Shown here: piece by piece, positions 35,299-44,231 of the stretch
How positions within the stretch are numbered: the stretch's first letter is position 1
How the letters are laid out: every line of letters starts with the position of its first letter
From: CAADGU01 sp964581605
GTDB lineage: Bacteria; Chloroflexota; Anaerolineae; Promineifilales; Promineifilaceae
Assembly: GCA_964581605.1 (NCBI GenBank)
Contig: CAZOPF010000004.1
Location: 1-64,000 of the forward strand
Length of the DNA: 64,000 nucleotides
Reading direction: 5' to 3'
Program-made: the position numbers and the translations under genes
Notes under the pieces: model-generated
Told to the model about the DNA's origin: nothing
Database searches by the model: none
The model's input: the letters and a program-made list of their open reading frames with translations, nothing else

Positions 35299-35760
35299 AT
35301 GGCAACTTATGAGGTCCCCCCCCGCGCCATACCGGCTAACGACGCGGGTTATTTTGAGACGATTACCCAGGCGGTGTTTCAGGCGGGGTTTAGCTGGCAG
35401 GTAATTCGCCAGAAGTGGCCCAGCTTTCAGAAGGCGTTTGCCGGTTTTGATATTGACCGGGTGGCGGCGTTTACGGATGAGGATGTGGAGCGGTTGGTGG
35501 AGGACAAGGGAATTGTTCGCAACGGCCGTAAAATTGCCGCCACCATTCAAAACGCTCGCATCTGCCAGAACCTTATTGCCGAACACGGCAGTCTACACGC
35601 CTATCTGCGCTCCATGGACGGCCAACCCTACGCCCAACGCGAAAAAGCATTAGGCAAACGCTTCAAATTCATGGGGCCAATGGGCGCCTATTTCTTCTAT
35701 TGGTCGGTGGGTGAAGAAGTGCCGGAGTACCATGAGTGGCGTGCTTCGCAAGAGAAGTAA
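35299..35760 (+). CDS. DNA-3-methyladenine glycosylase I-like protein
   Basis: The 153-residue protein matches the Tag core: YFETITQAVFQAGFSWQVIR, FDIDRVAAFTDEDVERLVED and GIVRNGRKIAATIQNAR. Tag removes 3-methyladenine from alkylated DNA. It is shorter than E. coli Tag and lacks the N-terminal Cys/His and C-terminal HxxxC zinc ligands, so it belongs to a zinc-free branch whose activity may differ. ATG 35299 is set by AGGGAGG five bases upstream. It lies 40 bp after cls in the same direction. Confidence 0.8.
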   Translation: MATYEVPPRAIPANDAGYFETITQAVFQAGFSWQVIRQKWPSFQKAFAGFDIDRVAAFTDEDVERLVEDKGIVRNGRKIAATIQNARICQNLIAEHGSLHAYLRSMDGQPYAQREKALGKRFKFMGPMGAYFFYWSVGEEVPEYHEWRASQEK

Positions 35761-35761
35761 G

Positions 35762-35845
35762 TAAGCCGTAGGCAGTGGGCAGTAAGAAGTAAGCAAACTG
35801 CCCACTGCCCACTGCTCACTGCCCACTGCCCACTACTCACTGTTC
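35762..35845. repeat. Phased 7-mer array, 12 units
   Basis: Five units of the type TGGGCAG (TAAGCCG, TAGGCAG, TGGGCAG, TAAGAAG, TAAGCAA) are followed by seven of the inverse type ACTGCCC. Total length is 84 bases, exactly 12 units. It fills the spacer between the Tag-like gene and xseA and ends three bases before the xseA ATG, so it occupies the place of the ribosome site. Confidence 0.85.
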
Positions 35846-35848
35846 ACT

Positions 35849-37093
35849 ATGAACTTCCTACCCAGTAACCAGCTTTCCCCACAAACGTGGAGCGTCAGCG
35901 AACTGACGCAGTATATCCGCGAGTTGTTTGAGATTGATTACCGCTTGCAGGATGTGGAGGTGAGCGGCGAAATCTCCAACCTTACCCAGGCGCGTTCCGG
36001 GCATTTGTATTTCACCCTGAAGGATGACAAGGCGCAGTTGAAATGTGTGATGTGGCGCACGGCCGCCGAGCGACTCCGCTTTGTGCCTCAGGATGGGGAT
36101 GCGGTGGTGGCTCACGGCCGTATCAGCATCTATGAAGCGCAGGGCATCTACCAGCTTTATGCCGAACAGCTAGAACCGGCGGGGCGGGGCAGTCTGGCGC
36201 TGGCCTTTGAACGGCTGAAGGAAAAGCTGGCGGGCGAGGGGCTGTTTGATCCGGCGCATAAAAAGCGCATACCGGCCTTTCCACGCAAAATTGGCATTGT
36301 CACCTCAGCGGATGCGGCGGCGCTGCGCGATATTTTGAACGTGCTACGGCGGCGCTATCCGCTGGTGGCGGTGCTGATTGCGCCGACGCTGGTGCAGGGC
36401 AATGACGCGCCACCGCAAATTATCCGCGCCCTGCAATGGCTGGACGGCCGTGACGACATAGACACCATCCTCATCGCACGCGGCGGCGGTTCAATGGAGG
36501 ATTTGTGGGCCTTTAATGACGAGGGGGTGGCCCGCGCCATTTTTGCCGCCCGCCACCCCATCATCAGCGGCGTGGGGCATGAAGTGGACTTTACGATGAC
36601 GGATTTTGTGGCCGACCTGCGGGCGCCCACACCCTCAGCGGCGGCGGAACTGGCAACGCCGGATGTGGCCGAGCTACGGCCGTATCTGGCCGGTTTGAGC
36701 AGCGGATTAGTGCTGGCAATGATGGATGTCATCGCCCACAACCGCCAGCAGGTGCAGCATCTGGCGCGGGCGTTGGGGCATCTCAGCCCCCGTGGGCGGC
36801 TGGATAATAACCGGCAGCGGTTGGACAATCTGCACGGCCGTCTGGACAGCGCCTTGCAGCGAATACTGACGGAACGACAAAACCGGCTGGCGATGGCTGA
36901 AGTGGGGCTGACGGCCGTTGGCCCTCTGGCCACGTTGGCGCGAGGATATGCCATTGTGCGGGATGGCGACGGCCGTGTGGTGCGTTCTGCCCAGGCGGTC
37001 AGCCCTGGCGATGTGTTGAACATTCAGGTGGTAGATGGGGAGGTGACGGCCGTCGTGGGAAAAACACAGGGTACAATTGAGAAATGCAATTAA
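35849..37093 (+). CDS. xseA: Exodeoxyribonuclease VII large subunit
   Basis: The 414-residue protein has an N-terminal OB fold (WSVSELTQYIRELFEIDY; GEISNLTQARSGHLYFTLKD) and the catalytic domain (FPRKIGIVTSADAAALRDIL; ILIARGGGSMEDLWAFNDE; HPIISGVGHEVDFTMTDFVA). It degrades single-stranded DNA together with XseB. No xseB follows, although the two are usually adjacent. No ribosome site is visible because the 7-mer array runs up to the ATG. Confidence 0.95.
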   Translation: MNFLPSNQLSPQTWSVSELTQYIRELFEIDYRLQDVEVSGEISNLTQARSGHLYFTLKDDKAQLKCVMWRTAAERLRFVPQDGDAVVAHGRISIYEAQGIYQLYAEQLEPAGRGSLALAFERLKEKLAGEGLFDPAHKKRIPAFPRKIGIVTSADAAALRDILNVLRRRYPLVAVLIAPTLVQGNDAPPQIIRALQWLDGRDDIDTILIARGGGSMEDLWAFNDEGVARAIFAARHPIISGVGHEVDFTMTDFVADLRAPTPSAAAELATPDVAELRPYLAGLSSGLVLAMMDVIAHNRQQVQHLARALGHLSPRGRLDNNRQRLDNLHGRLDSALQRILTERQNRLAMAEVGLTAVGPLATLARGYAIVRDGDGRVVRSAQAVSPGDVLNIQVVDGEVTAVVGKTQGTIEKCN

Positions 37094-37461
37094 GCGATGA
37101 GCAGTTTGAACAGCTGGTAGCGGAGGCGGTAGATAGCCTGCCGCTATTTTTCCTGGAACAAATGCGGAATATCGAAATTTTGGTAGAAAAGTGGCCATCG
37201 GCGGCCGTGCGGCGGCAGATGGGGCTGGGGCCAGGCGAGACGCTCTTGGGACTGTATGAGGGTGTGCCCCTCACCGAACGCACTGCCGGTTATATGCTGG
37301 TGGCCCCGGATGTGATTACCATTTTTCAAGGGCCAATTGAACAGGCGGCCGGCGGCCAGCCAGAAGCAATCCGAGAGCAGGTACGCCACACCGTTATCCA
37401 TGAAATTGCCCATCACTTTGGCATCAGCGATGAGCGGCTGATGGAGTTGGGAGCTTATTGA
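37084..37461 (+). CDS. Zincin-type metallopeptidase family protein (Zincin_1-like)
   Basis: The 125-residue protein carries HEIAHHFG near the C-terminus, a complete HExxH with a Gly after it, and the stretch RNIEILVEKWP typical of this small family. It is cytosolic, with no signal peptide. The substrate is unknown. It overlaps the end of xseA by 10 bases and is probably translated by coupling. Its stop overlaps the convergent SARP regulator's end by 7 bases. Confidence 0.85.
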   Translation: MQLSDEQFEQLVAEAVDSLPLFFLEQMRNIEILVEKWPSAAVRRQMGLGPGETLLGLYEGVPLTERTAGYMLVAPDVITIFQGPIEQAAGGQPEAIREQVRHTVIHEIAHHFGISDERLMELGAY

Positions 37462-40412
37462 TTGTTTTGTTTGTTGTCCAACCGGCTTTGTACATCTCGT
37501 ATCCACTCTGGCAACTTAAGTTCATGGGCTAATAATAAAGCTCGCTGCCACTGTTGCTGGGCTTCTTCCGGGCAGCCCAGAGCTGCCAGACAATCCCCCA
37601 CATGGTAACACACGAACATGATGTATTGTTTGTACCCGATTTCTTCAAAGATAGGCAGGCAAAGGGCGGCCTGATCCAGGGCAGCTTGATGTTCCCCGGC
37701 CGATTTATGGATGAGCAGGTATTGAAAGTGAACCAATGCCTGTGATTTGTGGTCCCCGATTTTCTTCAGCAAAGTCATACTACGGTCGGCCGCCTGGCGA
37801 GCAGCCGCCAGTTCGCCGAGCCGCCATTGAATTTGGGCCATCCCCCGGTGAGCCATCGCCAATTCGTTGATATCGTCCAGCTCTTCAGCCAGGGCCAGGG
37901 CACGGCCATTGACGGCCGCTGCCAGCACATAATCACGGTTAGCAATGGCGATAAAGGTTTGCAGCCTTAACGAACGCACCAGCCCGCGCTGCTCGCCCAA
38001 TTTCTCTTGCATGGCCACGGCCTGCTGTGCCCATTGCCACGCGCTGCTGTTATCCCCCTGGCGGTGGCATAGGCGGGCTTGCAGATAAAGTATCTCGGCC
38101 GTAATGGTTTCATCGGCCAGCACATGTTGGCTCAGGTGCAAACTCTCGTCGAGTAAGGCCTGCACCTGGTTATAACCGGCGTGATCCAGCGCAATGCGGG
38201 CCAGATTCCGCTGCACGGCCGTTACCCCCCCCTGGTTCTCCAGTTCGCGGTATTGGGCCAGGCTTTGGGTCAATTTTTGCCACGCCACGTCAAAATCTCC
38301 CTGCTCTAAACTGGCAATACCGTTATATAACCAGGCATCGGCAACGGCCGTATCATCTTCCAGCATCATGGCCGCCTGTTCGGCCCAGGCAAAAGCCTGG
38401 CGGGCAAAGGTGTAACGCCCGCGCGCAAACCACGCCTCGCGCAAGATGGCCGTATATGCCAAAACCATCGGCCACCAATGACGACTATACGCGGCAGCCA
38501 CACCGGCATCCAGGTTTTCCCATTCGGCACGCAGGGCAGCGACATCTTGCCGGTGGTTGGTGGCAAAGGTGAGGAAAAAAGCGGCCATACGGCCGTCGGC
38601 CGCTGTGTACGCCGGGCTGTTTTTTGCCCCTAATTGCTCGCGGGCAAAGTCGGCCAGCAAAGCATGTTGGCGATAGCGCGGTAGGTGCGCTGCTTCGGCC
38701 GCCTGGAAAGGGGTGAGCAAGGAGAGGCGGGCCAGCTCATCCAACCTATCAAGCAAAGGATACAGAGGCATTTCGGCCACAGCAGCGGCCGCGTCTGGGG
38801 CAAAGGTGCGGCCGTTGAACACGCCTAACATCTTAAAAACGTGTCGTTGTGTTTCATCCAGCCCTTGCCAGCTAATGGCCAGCGTGGCCCGCACTTCGCG
38901 GTCGTTATGATCCAACCCCAGGCGATTGGTTTCATCGCGTAGCTGGGCCACAAAGTTTGCCAGTGGGCGGTTGGGGCGGTGGCTCAGGTAGCCGCCGGCC
39001 AGCGCCAGGGCGAGCGGCAGGTTTTGCAGCAAGTCGCAGATGGCGGCCACGGCTTCCGGAGCGGCCGCCGCCCGGTGCGTGCCGATGTGTTGTGCCAGCA
39101 GGTGACGGCCGTCTGGGGGGGCCAGTTCCGCCAGCGCTATCGGTTGCACGCCCAGATTGTGCAGCGCCTCTTCGCGGCGGCTGGTGCAAAGAATGGCGCA
39201 ATGGCCGGTTTCGGGCAGCAGAAGCCGGATGGGTGAAGCCACGGTGACATCATCCACTACCAGGAGGGCCGTTTTTTCAGCCAGCATGGCGCGGAGGGCG
39301 GCGCTACGTTCGGCCAATGTGCCTAACCCGGCAAAATCGTAGCCCAGTGCCGCGGCCCAGCTTTCGGCCGTTTGCAGGGGGTCGTCATTGACGGCCGTTG
39401 CCCATAACACGCCATCAGGGAAATAGGGGCGTAGGTGGTGCGCCAGGTGGATAGCCAGTGTGGTTTTGCCCACACCGCCCATGCCCACCAGACCCAACCG
39501 GACGGGAACAGAGCCGGCGGCCGTGCATACGGCCGCCAGTTCCTCTAATTTCTGGCTGCGCCCAACAAAATGGGGCATGAGCGAGGGGGCTTGAAACGGC
39601 CGGGCCGGGGTTGGGGGCGCCGCAGCGGAGGCCAGAGGTTGTAACGGCTGGGTGCGGGTGGGCGCGGCCACTTTGATGGCCTCATAAACGGCCCTTGTCT
39701 CCTCGTCTGGCTCTTCACCAAATTCCAGCAGCAGCCGTTCGCGGCATTTTTCAAATTGCTCTAACGCCGCCTGCCGCTGCCCGCTTTGTGCCAGCAGTTC
39801 CATCAGTCGGCGGTAAGTTGGTTCACGTATCGGGTCAATGGTAAGCTGGCGGCTGGCGTAGGCAATACCTTCGGCGAAATTTTCGGTATTTGCATAATGA
39901 TTGATCAACACATCGAGGGCGAGTAGAGCCATTTGCCGCCAATGTTCGCGCCGCACAATCACCCAGTCGTCAAATTCAGGCGCGTCTTTCAACAGAAACC
40001 CATCCAAAAAGTCACCGCGATACAGTTCCACCGCCTGACGTAACAGGTTCACATCCCCGGCCGATTCCCCCTGGCGATACCGTAATAGCAGCCGTTCAAA
40101 TGCTTCGGCATCGCACCAATATGCCGATTCATGGTTGAACGCCAGAGTTGTTTTGGCAGCCAGGAAGTAAGATTCCAGCCCGGCGTTTTTCAGGGCGTTT
40201 AGCGCAACACGCAGATTGACCTGGGTCAGTTCATCTGTTTTGTCTATCCAAAATTTGCTGGCCAGGTCGCGCCGGTAATGGGTGTGGTTATTGAGCACCA
40301 GATAACAAAGAAGGGCCTGGGCTTTTTTTGATTTGGAAAGGGCCAGCAGCAGATCGGCCGTGCCGCGTATGATTTGCAGGCCACCAAGCATGTGAATTTT
40401 CAGCTCGTCCAT
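37455..40412 (-). CDS. SARP/BTAD-type regulator with NB-ARC ATPase and TPR repeats
   Basis: The 985-residue protein is of the AfsR/MalT-like type. It begins with a winged-helix DNA-binding region (residues 1-95) and a bacterial transcriptional activator domain (about 100-245; VELYRGDFLDGF). An NB-ARC ATPase follows, with Walker A GMGGVGKTTLA near residue 311 and Walker B TALLVVDDV, and then about 400 residues of TPR helices. It probably activates transcription when ATP and an unknown ligand or protein bind. ATG 40412 is preferred over TTG 40418; neither has a clear ribosome site. It is divergent from a small hypothetical gene. Confidence 0.9.
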   Translation of the reverse strand: MDELKIHMLGGLQIIRGTADLLLALSKSKKAQALLCYLVLNNHTHYRRDLASKFWIDKTDELTQVNLRVALNALKNAGLESYFLAAKTTLAFNHESAYWCDAEAFERLLLRYRQGESAGDVNLLRQAVELYRGDFLDGFLLKDAPEFDDWVIVRREHWRQMALLALDVLINHYANTENFAEGIAYASRQLTIDPIREPTYRRLMELLAQSGQRQAALEQFEKCRERLLLEFGEEPDEETRAVYEAIKVAAPTRTQPLQPLASAAAPPTPARPFQAPSLMPHFVGRSQKLEELAAVCTAAGSVPVRLGLVGMGGVGKTTLAIHLAHHLRPYFPDGVLWATAVNDDPLQTAESWAAALGYDFAGLGTLAERSAALRAMLAEKTALLVVDDVTVASPIRLLLPETGHCAILCTSRREEALHNLGVQPIALAELAPPDGRHLLAQHIGTHRAAAAPEAVAAICDLLQNLPLALALAGGYLSHRPNRPLANFVAQLRDETNRLGLDHNDREVRATLAISWQGLDETQRHVFKMLGVFNGRTFAPDAAAAVAEMPLYPLLDRLDELARLSLLTPFQAAEAAHLPRYRQHALLADFAREQLGAKNSPAYTAADGRMAAFFLTFATNHRQDVAALRAEWENLDAGVAAAYSRHWWPMVLAYTAILREAWFARGRYTFARQAFAWAEQAAMMLEDDTAVADAWLYNGIASLEQGDFDVAWQKLTQSLAQYRELENQGGVTAVQRNLARIALDHAGYNQVQALLDESLHLSQHVLADETITAEILYLQARLCHRQGDNSSAWQWAQQAVAMQEKLGEQRGLVRSLRLQTFIAIANRDYVLAAAVNGRALALAEELDDINELAMAHRGMAQIQWRLGELAAARQAADRSMTLLKKIGDHKSQALVHFQYLLIHKSAGEHQAALDQAALCLPIFEEIGYKQYIMFVCYHVGDCLAALGCPEEAQQQWQRALLLAHELKLPEWIRDVQSRLDNKQNNQ

Positions 40413-40568
40413 GTTCAAAAAAGCGGTTGTCGTTTAACGGTGGGTTAACGATGACCTTGTAAGGTGCCAGGTATACGGGCGATGATGAACCAGAATTTCA
40501 AAATATCGTTTTCTTCCAGGTTCATTATAGTGCAGCCCAAATTCCTGTCCATGAAAGGATACGGGTGG

Positions 40569-40796
40569 ATGACCAGTGAATATGATACCTATGTGATTCG
40601 CATCTGGCCTTACGATGATCGGAAACAGGTGCAGAAGATTGTGGTAGAGAATCCGCATACAGGCAGCAAGGTGCGGTTTAGCAATTGGAGTGATTTTGTA
40701 GCGTTTCTGCAAACAAAGCGGGCCAGTTTGGGGGAGGGTTTTCATTTAGAGATAGATTCCAGCCATCCCAACAGTGGGGTAGGTGATGTTTGGTGA
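40569..40796 (+). CDS. Small hypothetical protein beside the SARP regulator
   Basis: The 75-residue protein (SEYDTYVIRIWPYDDRKQVQ... RFSNWSDFVAFLQTKR) has a compact mixed alpha/beta look, with a beta strand, a short turn (ENPHTGSK) and an amphipathic helix. I know no family for it. GGAT and GGGTGG precede ATG 40569; the open frame runs back to 40464, but those residues look non-coding. A possible terminator follows at 40876. Confidence 0.65.
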   Translation: MTSEYDTYVIRIWPYDDRKQVQKIVVENPHTGSKVRFSNWSDFVAFLQTKRASLGEGFHLEIDSSHPNSGVGDVW

Positions 40797-40875
40797 TGGT
40801 ATGGCATTGCTGGGTCTTTTGCGATAGATGAGACGGTTGTCGCAAGTTAGCGGAGTTCGGTCGCAAGTAGTTTGG

Positions 40876-40920
40876 AAGGGCGGTCTTTCTGAGTAAATCA
40901 GGGGGCCGTCCTTCTATTTT
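40876..40920. terminator. Possible terminator in the 40797-40936 spacer
   Basis: AAGGGCGGTC and GGCCGTCCTT form a 10-pair stem with mismatch or G-T positions around an 18-base loop, followed by CTATTTT. The large loop lowers confidence. The rest of the spacer shows nothing else. Confidence 0.4.
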
Positions 40921-40936
40921 GGGGGGCTTGCATCTG

Positions 40937-41371
40937 TTAAAACTCTATTTTGAGCTGTGTGCCGCCCACGGTAATAATGTCGCCAGGGCTGACGACGGCC
41001 GTGCCCAAAACGGGCATCTCGTTTAAATACGTACCATTGCGGCTGCCCTGATCTTGTAACCACCACTGTCCATTGCGCCGGGTAATCAGGGCATGTTCGG
41101 TTGAAGTAAAGCCATCCGTCAGGACAATGGTGTTATTGGAGGCACGGCCGATGCTGGTGACGGGCAGGAGGGGGAATATGGTATCCAGGGCAATCTCGCC
41201 GCTGTCATTGGCCACCACCCGCAGGCCCCCCGACGGCCGTTCGGCAGCGGCTAATAATGCGGCCGTAACCTGCATATCCCGGTAAATAAACCAGGCAATC
41301 GCCCCCACAAACCCGATGAGCAGGAGGGCGCCTGCCAGGCGCAGCAGGAACAATACCACAGCCAGGTCCAT
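40937..41371 (-). CDS. Membrane-anchored FHA domain protein (FhaB-like)
   Basis: The 144-residue protein has one N-terminal TM helix (VVLFLLRLAGALLLIGFVGA) and a C-terminal FHA domain: SIGRASNNTIVL, STEHALI, QDQGSRNGTYLN. These are the residues that bind phosphothreonine, so it should dock a phosphorylated partner at the membrane. It overlaps the preceding FHA gene by TAATG, so the two are coupled. Confidence 0.88.
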   Translation of the reverse strand: MDLAVVLFLLRLAGALLLIGFVGAIAWFIYRDMQVTAALLAAAERPSGGLRVVANDSGEIALDTIFPLLPVTSIGRASNNTIVLTDGFTSTEHALITRRNGQWWLQDQGSRNGTYLNEMPVLGTAVVSPGDIITVGGTQLKIEF

Positions 41372-42201
41372 TAAATTTCCTCGTCAGCAGGGGGCATTAA
41401 CCGGGTATCGGTGTCGGCCGTGTGGGGCGTGCGGCGTCCGGCGCGTTTGGAGGTGGTCTGCCCTTCCGCGTAGAGCAGCTTGATCTGGCTGAAGGTGATC
41501 ACATCGCCTGGCTGAAGGACACATTCGGTAATGGGCTGGTTGTTGACACTGGTACGGCCGTGCCGCTGGCTGAGGTCATACAATACAAAATGGCCGTAGC
41601 GCCAGCGCAGTTGGGCATGGCGGCGGCTAATGGTGGGCGCATCCAGCACCACATCGTTATCAGCCCGGCGGCCAATGGTCATAATCGGTTTATTGAGGGG
41701 GATATGGTGGCGGCCGTCTACCACCAGATAGGCATCCAGGTCATGGATTGCCTGCAAAACTTCACCGGCCGCCACATTCTCAGGGCGTAATTGGGTGGTT
41801 TCTTGCTCTCGCCGTTGGCGCATCGCCTGTACCCGCACTTCATGTCGTTTCACATCAGGGTCAGCCGCCAACACCACATGGGGGCTTGCCAGCAGTCGCA
41901 GTTGTTCTTGCTGGGCCAGATGCAAAATGAGCGTTTGTAATTCCGTCTCCAGGTGGGGGTAGGTTTGGGTGAGTGCATCCAGGTCTGCCAGGTGCAGCCG
42001 CACATGGTATGTATCAGCGATCACCCCGTTCATCAGGCTATCTTCCAATACGCGCGTCAGGCGGGCGGCCACATCAGCCGGGGTCACACTGCCACCCAAC
42101 AGCCGGCCCAATGATCCTTCAATGATCTCTTGTGCCAGGTTTTCAAACCGGGAAATGGACATTTTCTCGATGGGGCTTTTTTTTGTCATGGTCGGCGGCA
42201 T
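41371..42201 (-). CDS. DUF3662 and FHA domain protein (FhaA-like)
   Basis: The 276-residue protein has an N-terminal DUF3662 region (FENLAQEIIEGSLGRLLGG... DVAARLTRVLEDSL) and a C-terminal FHA domain (TIGRRADNDVVL, ISRRHAQL, YDLSQRHGRTSVNN). In actinobacteria FhaA and FhaB sit beside pknA/pknB and cell-wall genes; here only the FHA pair is present, and the nearest Ser/Thr kinase is 14 kb away. The start is uncertain: ATG 42201 has GGGGGGC ten bases upstream, and later ATGs at 42189 and 42162 are possible. Confidence 0.85.
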   Translation of the reverse strand: MPPTMTKKSPIEKMSISRFENLAQEIIEGSLGRLLGGSVTPADVAARLTRVLEDSLMNGVIADTYHVRLHLADLDALTQTYPHLETELQTLILHLAQQEQLRLLASPHVVLAADPDVKRHEVRVQAMRQRREQETTQLRPENVAAGEVLQAIHDLDAYLVVDGRHHIPLNKPIMTIGRRADNDVVLDAPTISRRHAQLRWRYGHFVLYDLSQRHGRTSVNNQPITECVLQPGDVITFSQIKLLYAEGQTTSKRAGRRTPHTADTDTRLMPPADEEI

Positions 42202-42285
42202 TATAAAGTTGCCCCCCGTCAGCGTCAACGCCGATTGCACTACGATCCAGGGTCGAACAACAGACTTCAGGCTTGGGATGATGCC

Positions 42286-43290
42286 TCACGCATAACCTTC
42301 GCTAAAAATGTCAATCATCAGCCGGGCATCGCCTAATGGGTAGAGGATGGGGCAGGTACAGCCGTTGTCAATATATTCGCGCACTTTGGCTTTCACTTCG
42401 GCCGGTGAGCCAGCGGCCGTACACATTTGCACCACATCATCGGGCACCAGGTGCATGGCAGCCTCAATTTGCTCATCGGTCGCAGGCCAGGTGAGAACCT
42501 GATGCAGGTCATCGAGTAGTTCCTGGCTGACGCCGCTGGCTTTCATCAGGTGTGGCTGCTGCCCCAGATATTGCGTAATCATCTTGCGTGCCCCATCCAA
42601 CGCACGTTGGCGATCATGATCCACCGAGCAGATCATCAACTGCGGCCGATCAATATCTGCAATCGTTTTGCCGCCCCGCTTCGCCCCACGTTCCAGCGCG
42701 TCCAGCGCCTCCAGGTTGTATTTAGGCGCAACCAGGTAGTTGAGAACGGCACCATCGGCAATTTCTCCGGTCAATTCCATCATCTTCATACCGGTTGCAC
42801 CAATGTAAATGGGGACGTGGCGGGGAGTGGACCGGCCGTGAACCACATCCAGCTGTATACCATCTACATGATGAAACTCCCCATGAAAGGTCACGTTTTC
42901 CATATTCAGCAAACGGCGCAGCACGTCCACTGTTTCGCGCATGGCCAGCAGTGGTTTGCGCCGTTCAATCCCTACCTTTTGTGCCAGCGGGTCCCACCAG
43001 GCACCAATGCCACAAATAATGCGGTCTGGGGCCAGATCATCGAGTGTGAGAAACGTGGCGGCCAGCAGGCCAATGTTGCGCGTCCAGTTGTTGGTAACGC
43101 CACTGCCCACTTTAAGCGTGGTGGTATGGCTGGCAAAGGCGGCCATAGGCACAATGGCATCGCGCACCAACCGGCTTTCCGCCTGCCAGACGGCTTCAAA
43201 CCCTTTGGCTTCGGCATATTTCACCAACTCTATACCTTCGGCTAATGAATGAGCATCTTGCAAATAAAGGGCGACACGATCTGTGGTCAT
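42286..43290 (-). CDS. LLM class oxidoreductase, probably F420-dependent
   Basis: The 334-residue protein has the luciferase-like TIM barrel pattern of F420-dependent methylene-tetrahydromethanopterin reductase-like enzymes: YAEAKGFEAVWQAES, VGSGVTNNWTRNIGLLAATF, GIGAWWDPLAQKVGI, IYIGATGMKMMELTGEIADG. The substrate is unknown. The frame is open to 43368, but ATG 43290 is set by AGGAG six bases upstream. It lies about 90 bp downstream of the Crp-family gene, in the same direction, across a 7-mer array. Confidence 0.88.
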   Translation of the reverse strand: MTTDRVALYLQDAHSLAEGIELVKYAEAKGFEAVWQAESRLVRDAIVPMAAFASHTTTLKVGSGVTNNWTRNIGLLAATFLTLDDLAPDRIICGIGAWWDPLAQKVGIERRKPLLAMRETVDVLRRLLNMENVTFHGEFHHVDGIQLDVVHGRSTPRHVPIYIGATGMKMMELTGEIADGAVLNYLVAPKYNLEALDALERGAKRGGKTIADIDRPQLMICSVDHDRQRALDGARKMITQYLGQQPHLMKASGVSQELLDDLHQVLTWPATDEQIEAAMHLVPDDVVQMCTAAGSPAEVKAKVREYIDNGCTCPILYPLGDARLMIDIFSEGYA

Positions 43291-43312
43291 TTTCTTCTCC
43301 TTATAACCAGGG

Positions 43313-43368
43313 TTTGGTGGCTGGTGGTTCGTGGCTCGTACCGGCCACCAACGGCCACCAGCTACCAA
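43313..43368. repeat. Phased 7-mer array, eight units
   Basis: Four units of the type GCTGGTG are followed by four of the inverse CCACCAG type (CCGGCCA, CCAACGG, CCACCAG, CTACCAA). Total 56 bases. It lies between the LLM oxidoreductase start and the Crp-family gene end. Confidence 0.8.
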
Positions 43369-43380
43369 TCAGCCGCTGCT

Positions 43381-44127
43381 TCAGGCGGCAATTTCCGCCC
43401 GCAACGCATCGGGGTCGAGGATAGTGATACGGCCGTTTTCCATCAATATCCACTCCCGCTGGCGAAAGTCGCGCAGGGCTTTGTTGGTGCTTTCACGGGT
43501 GGCGCCAATGAGGGTGGCAAGCTGGCCTTGCGTGAGGGTTGTGTTGATGTAGACGCCATTGTTGGCGGCACGGCCGTAATCCTGGGCCATTTCCATCAAT
43601 TTGCGGGCGACTCGTTGCGGCACGGGCAGCGTGGTCAGGGTATCTATGTTGCGTGTGTTGTGGCGCACTTTGCTGCTGAGTTCTTGCATAAAGTTGAGAG
43701 CCAACAGCGGATTTTGGCGCATGTGGTCGCGGAATGCTTCCCGATTGATGAGCAATAGGGTGGTGGCTTCCATGGCTACGGCCGTTGCCGAACGCGGCAG
43801 CCCATCAATGACAGCCAGTTCGCCAAAAATGTCGCCCGGCCGCCCTAGCAAAATGACCGACGTTTCGGTGCCATCCAACCCATTGATGAAGATGCGCACC
43901 TGCCCGGACTTGACCAGATAGAGCACCCGGCCGGGATCACCCTGGCGAAAAATGATGTCACCCTGGGCAAACGGCCGTTCCACCACATCTTCCAAAATGC
44001 GTTTCAAAACTCCTTCGCTCAGACCACGAAACAGGTCACTGTTTTGCATAAACGCTAACGTATCCATACGGCCGTCCATTTTAACTGAAACTGGTGTGAT
44101 GTGTGGCAAAGAAAGTGTTGAATTCAT
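43381..44127 (-). CDS. Crp/Fnr family transcriptional regulator with cAMP-type pocket
   Basis: The 248-residue protein has an N-terminal cyclic-nucleotide-binding barrel. The phosphate-binding cassette GELAVIDGLPRSATAV keeps Gly102, Glu103, Arg112 and Ser113, the residues that hold cAMP in E. coli CRP. No Fnr-type cysteine cluster is present. The C-terminal winged helix has TQGQLATLIGATRESTNKAL, in which Arg211 and Glu212 match CRP Arg180/Glu181 (which read TGTGA) and Lys216 takes the place of Arg185. GGAGG lies eight bases before ATG 44127. Matching sites lie at 45120 and 45170. The gene lies 100 bp downstream of the DUF3307 gene across a 12-unit array. Confidence 0.92.
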   Translation of the reverse strand: MNSTLSLPHITPVSVKMDGRMDTLAFMQNSDLFRGLSEGVLKRILEDVVERPFAQGDIIFRQGDPGRVLYLVKSGQVRIFINGLDGTETSVILLGRPGDIFGELAVIDGLPRSATAVAMEATTLLLINREAFRDHMRQNPLLALNFMQELSSKVRHNTRNIDTLTTLPVPQRVARKLMEMAQDYGRAANNGVYINTTLTQGQLATLIGATRESTNKALRDFRQREWILMENGRITILDPDALRAEIAA

Positions 44128-44147
44128 GGGAAAAGCCTCCCGTTTTC

Positions 44148-44231
44148 CGTAATCCGTATTTCGTAAACCGTAACCCGTTCACCGATTACGGGTCACGGAT
44201 TACGGGCCAGGGACTACGATTTACGATTTAC
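44148..44231. repeat. Phased 7-mer array, 12 units
   Basis: Units of the type CGTAATC (CGTAATC, CGTATTT, CGTAAAC, CGTAACC, CGTTCAC, CGATTAC) are followed by the inverse type (GGGTCAC, GGATTAC, GGGCCAG, GGACTAC, GATTTAC, GATTTAC). Exactly 84 bases. It contains the stop codon of the DUF3307 gene and reaches to within 20 bases of the Crp-family start. Confidence 0.85.

Noticed and set aside
35762..35845. Repeat array considered as a CRISPR
   Set aside because: The period is 7 bases with an inverted half; there are no 25-40 base repeats, unique spacers or cas genes.
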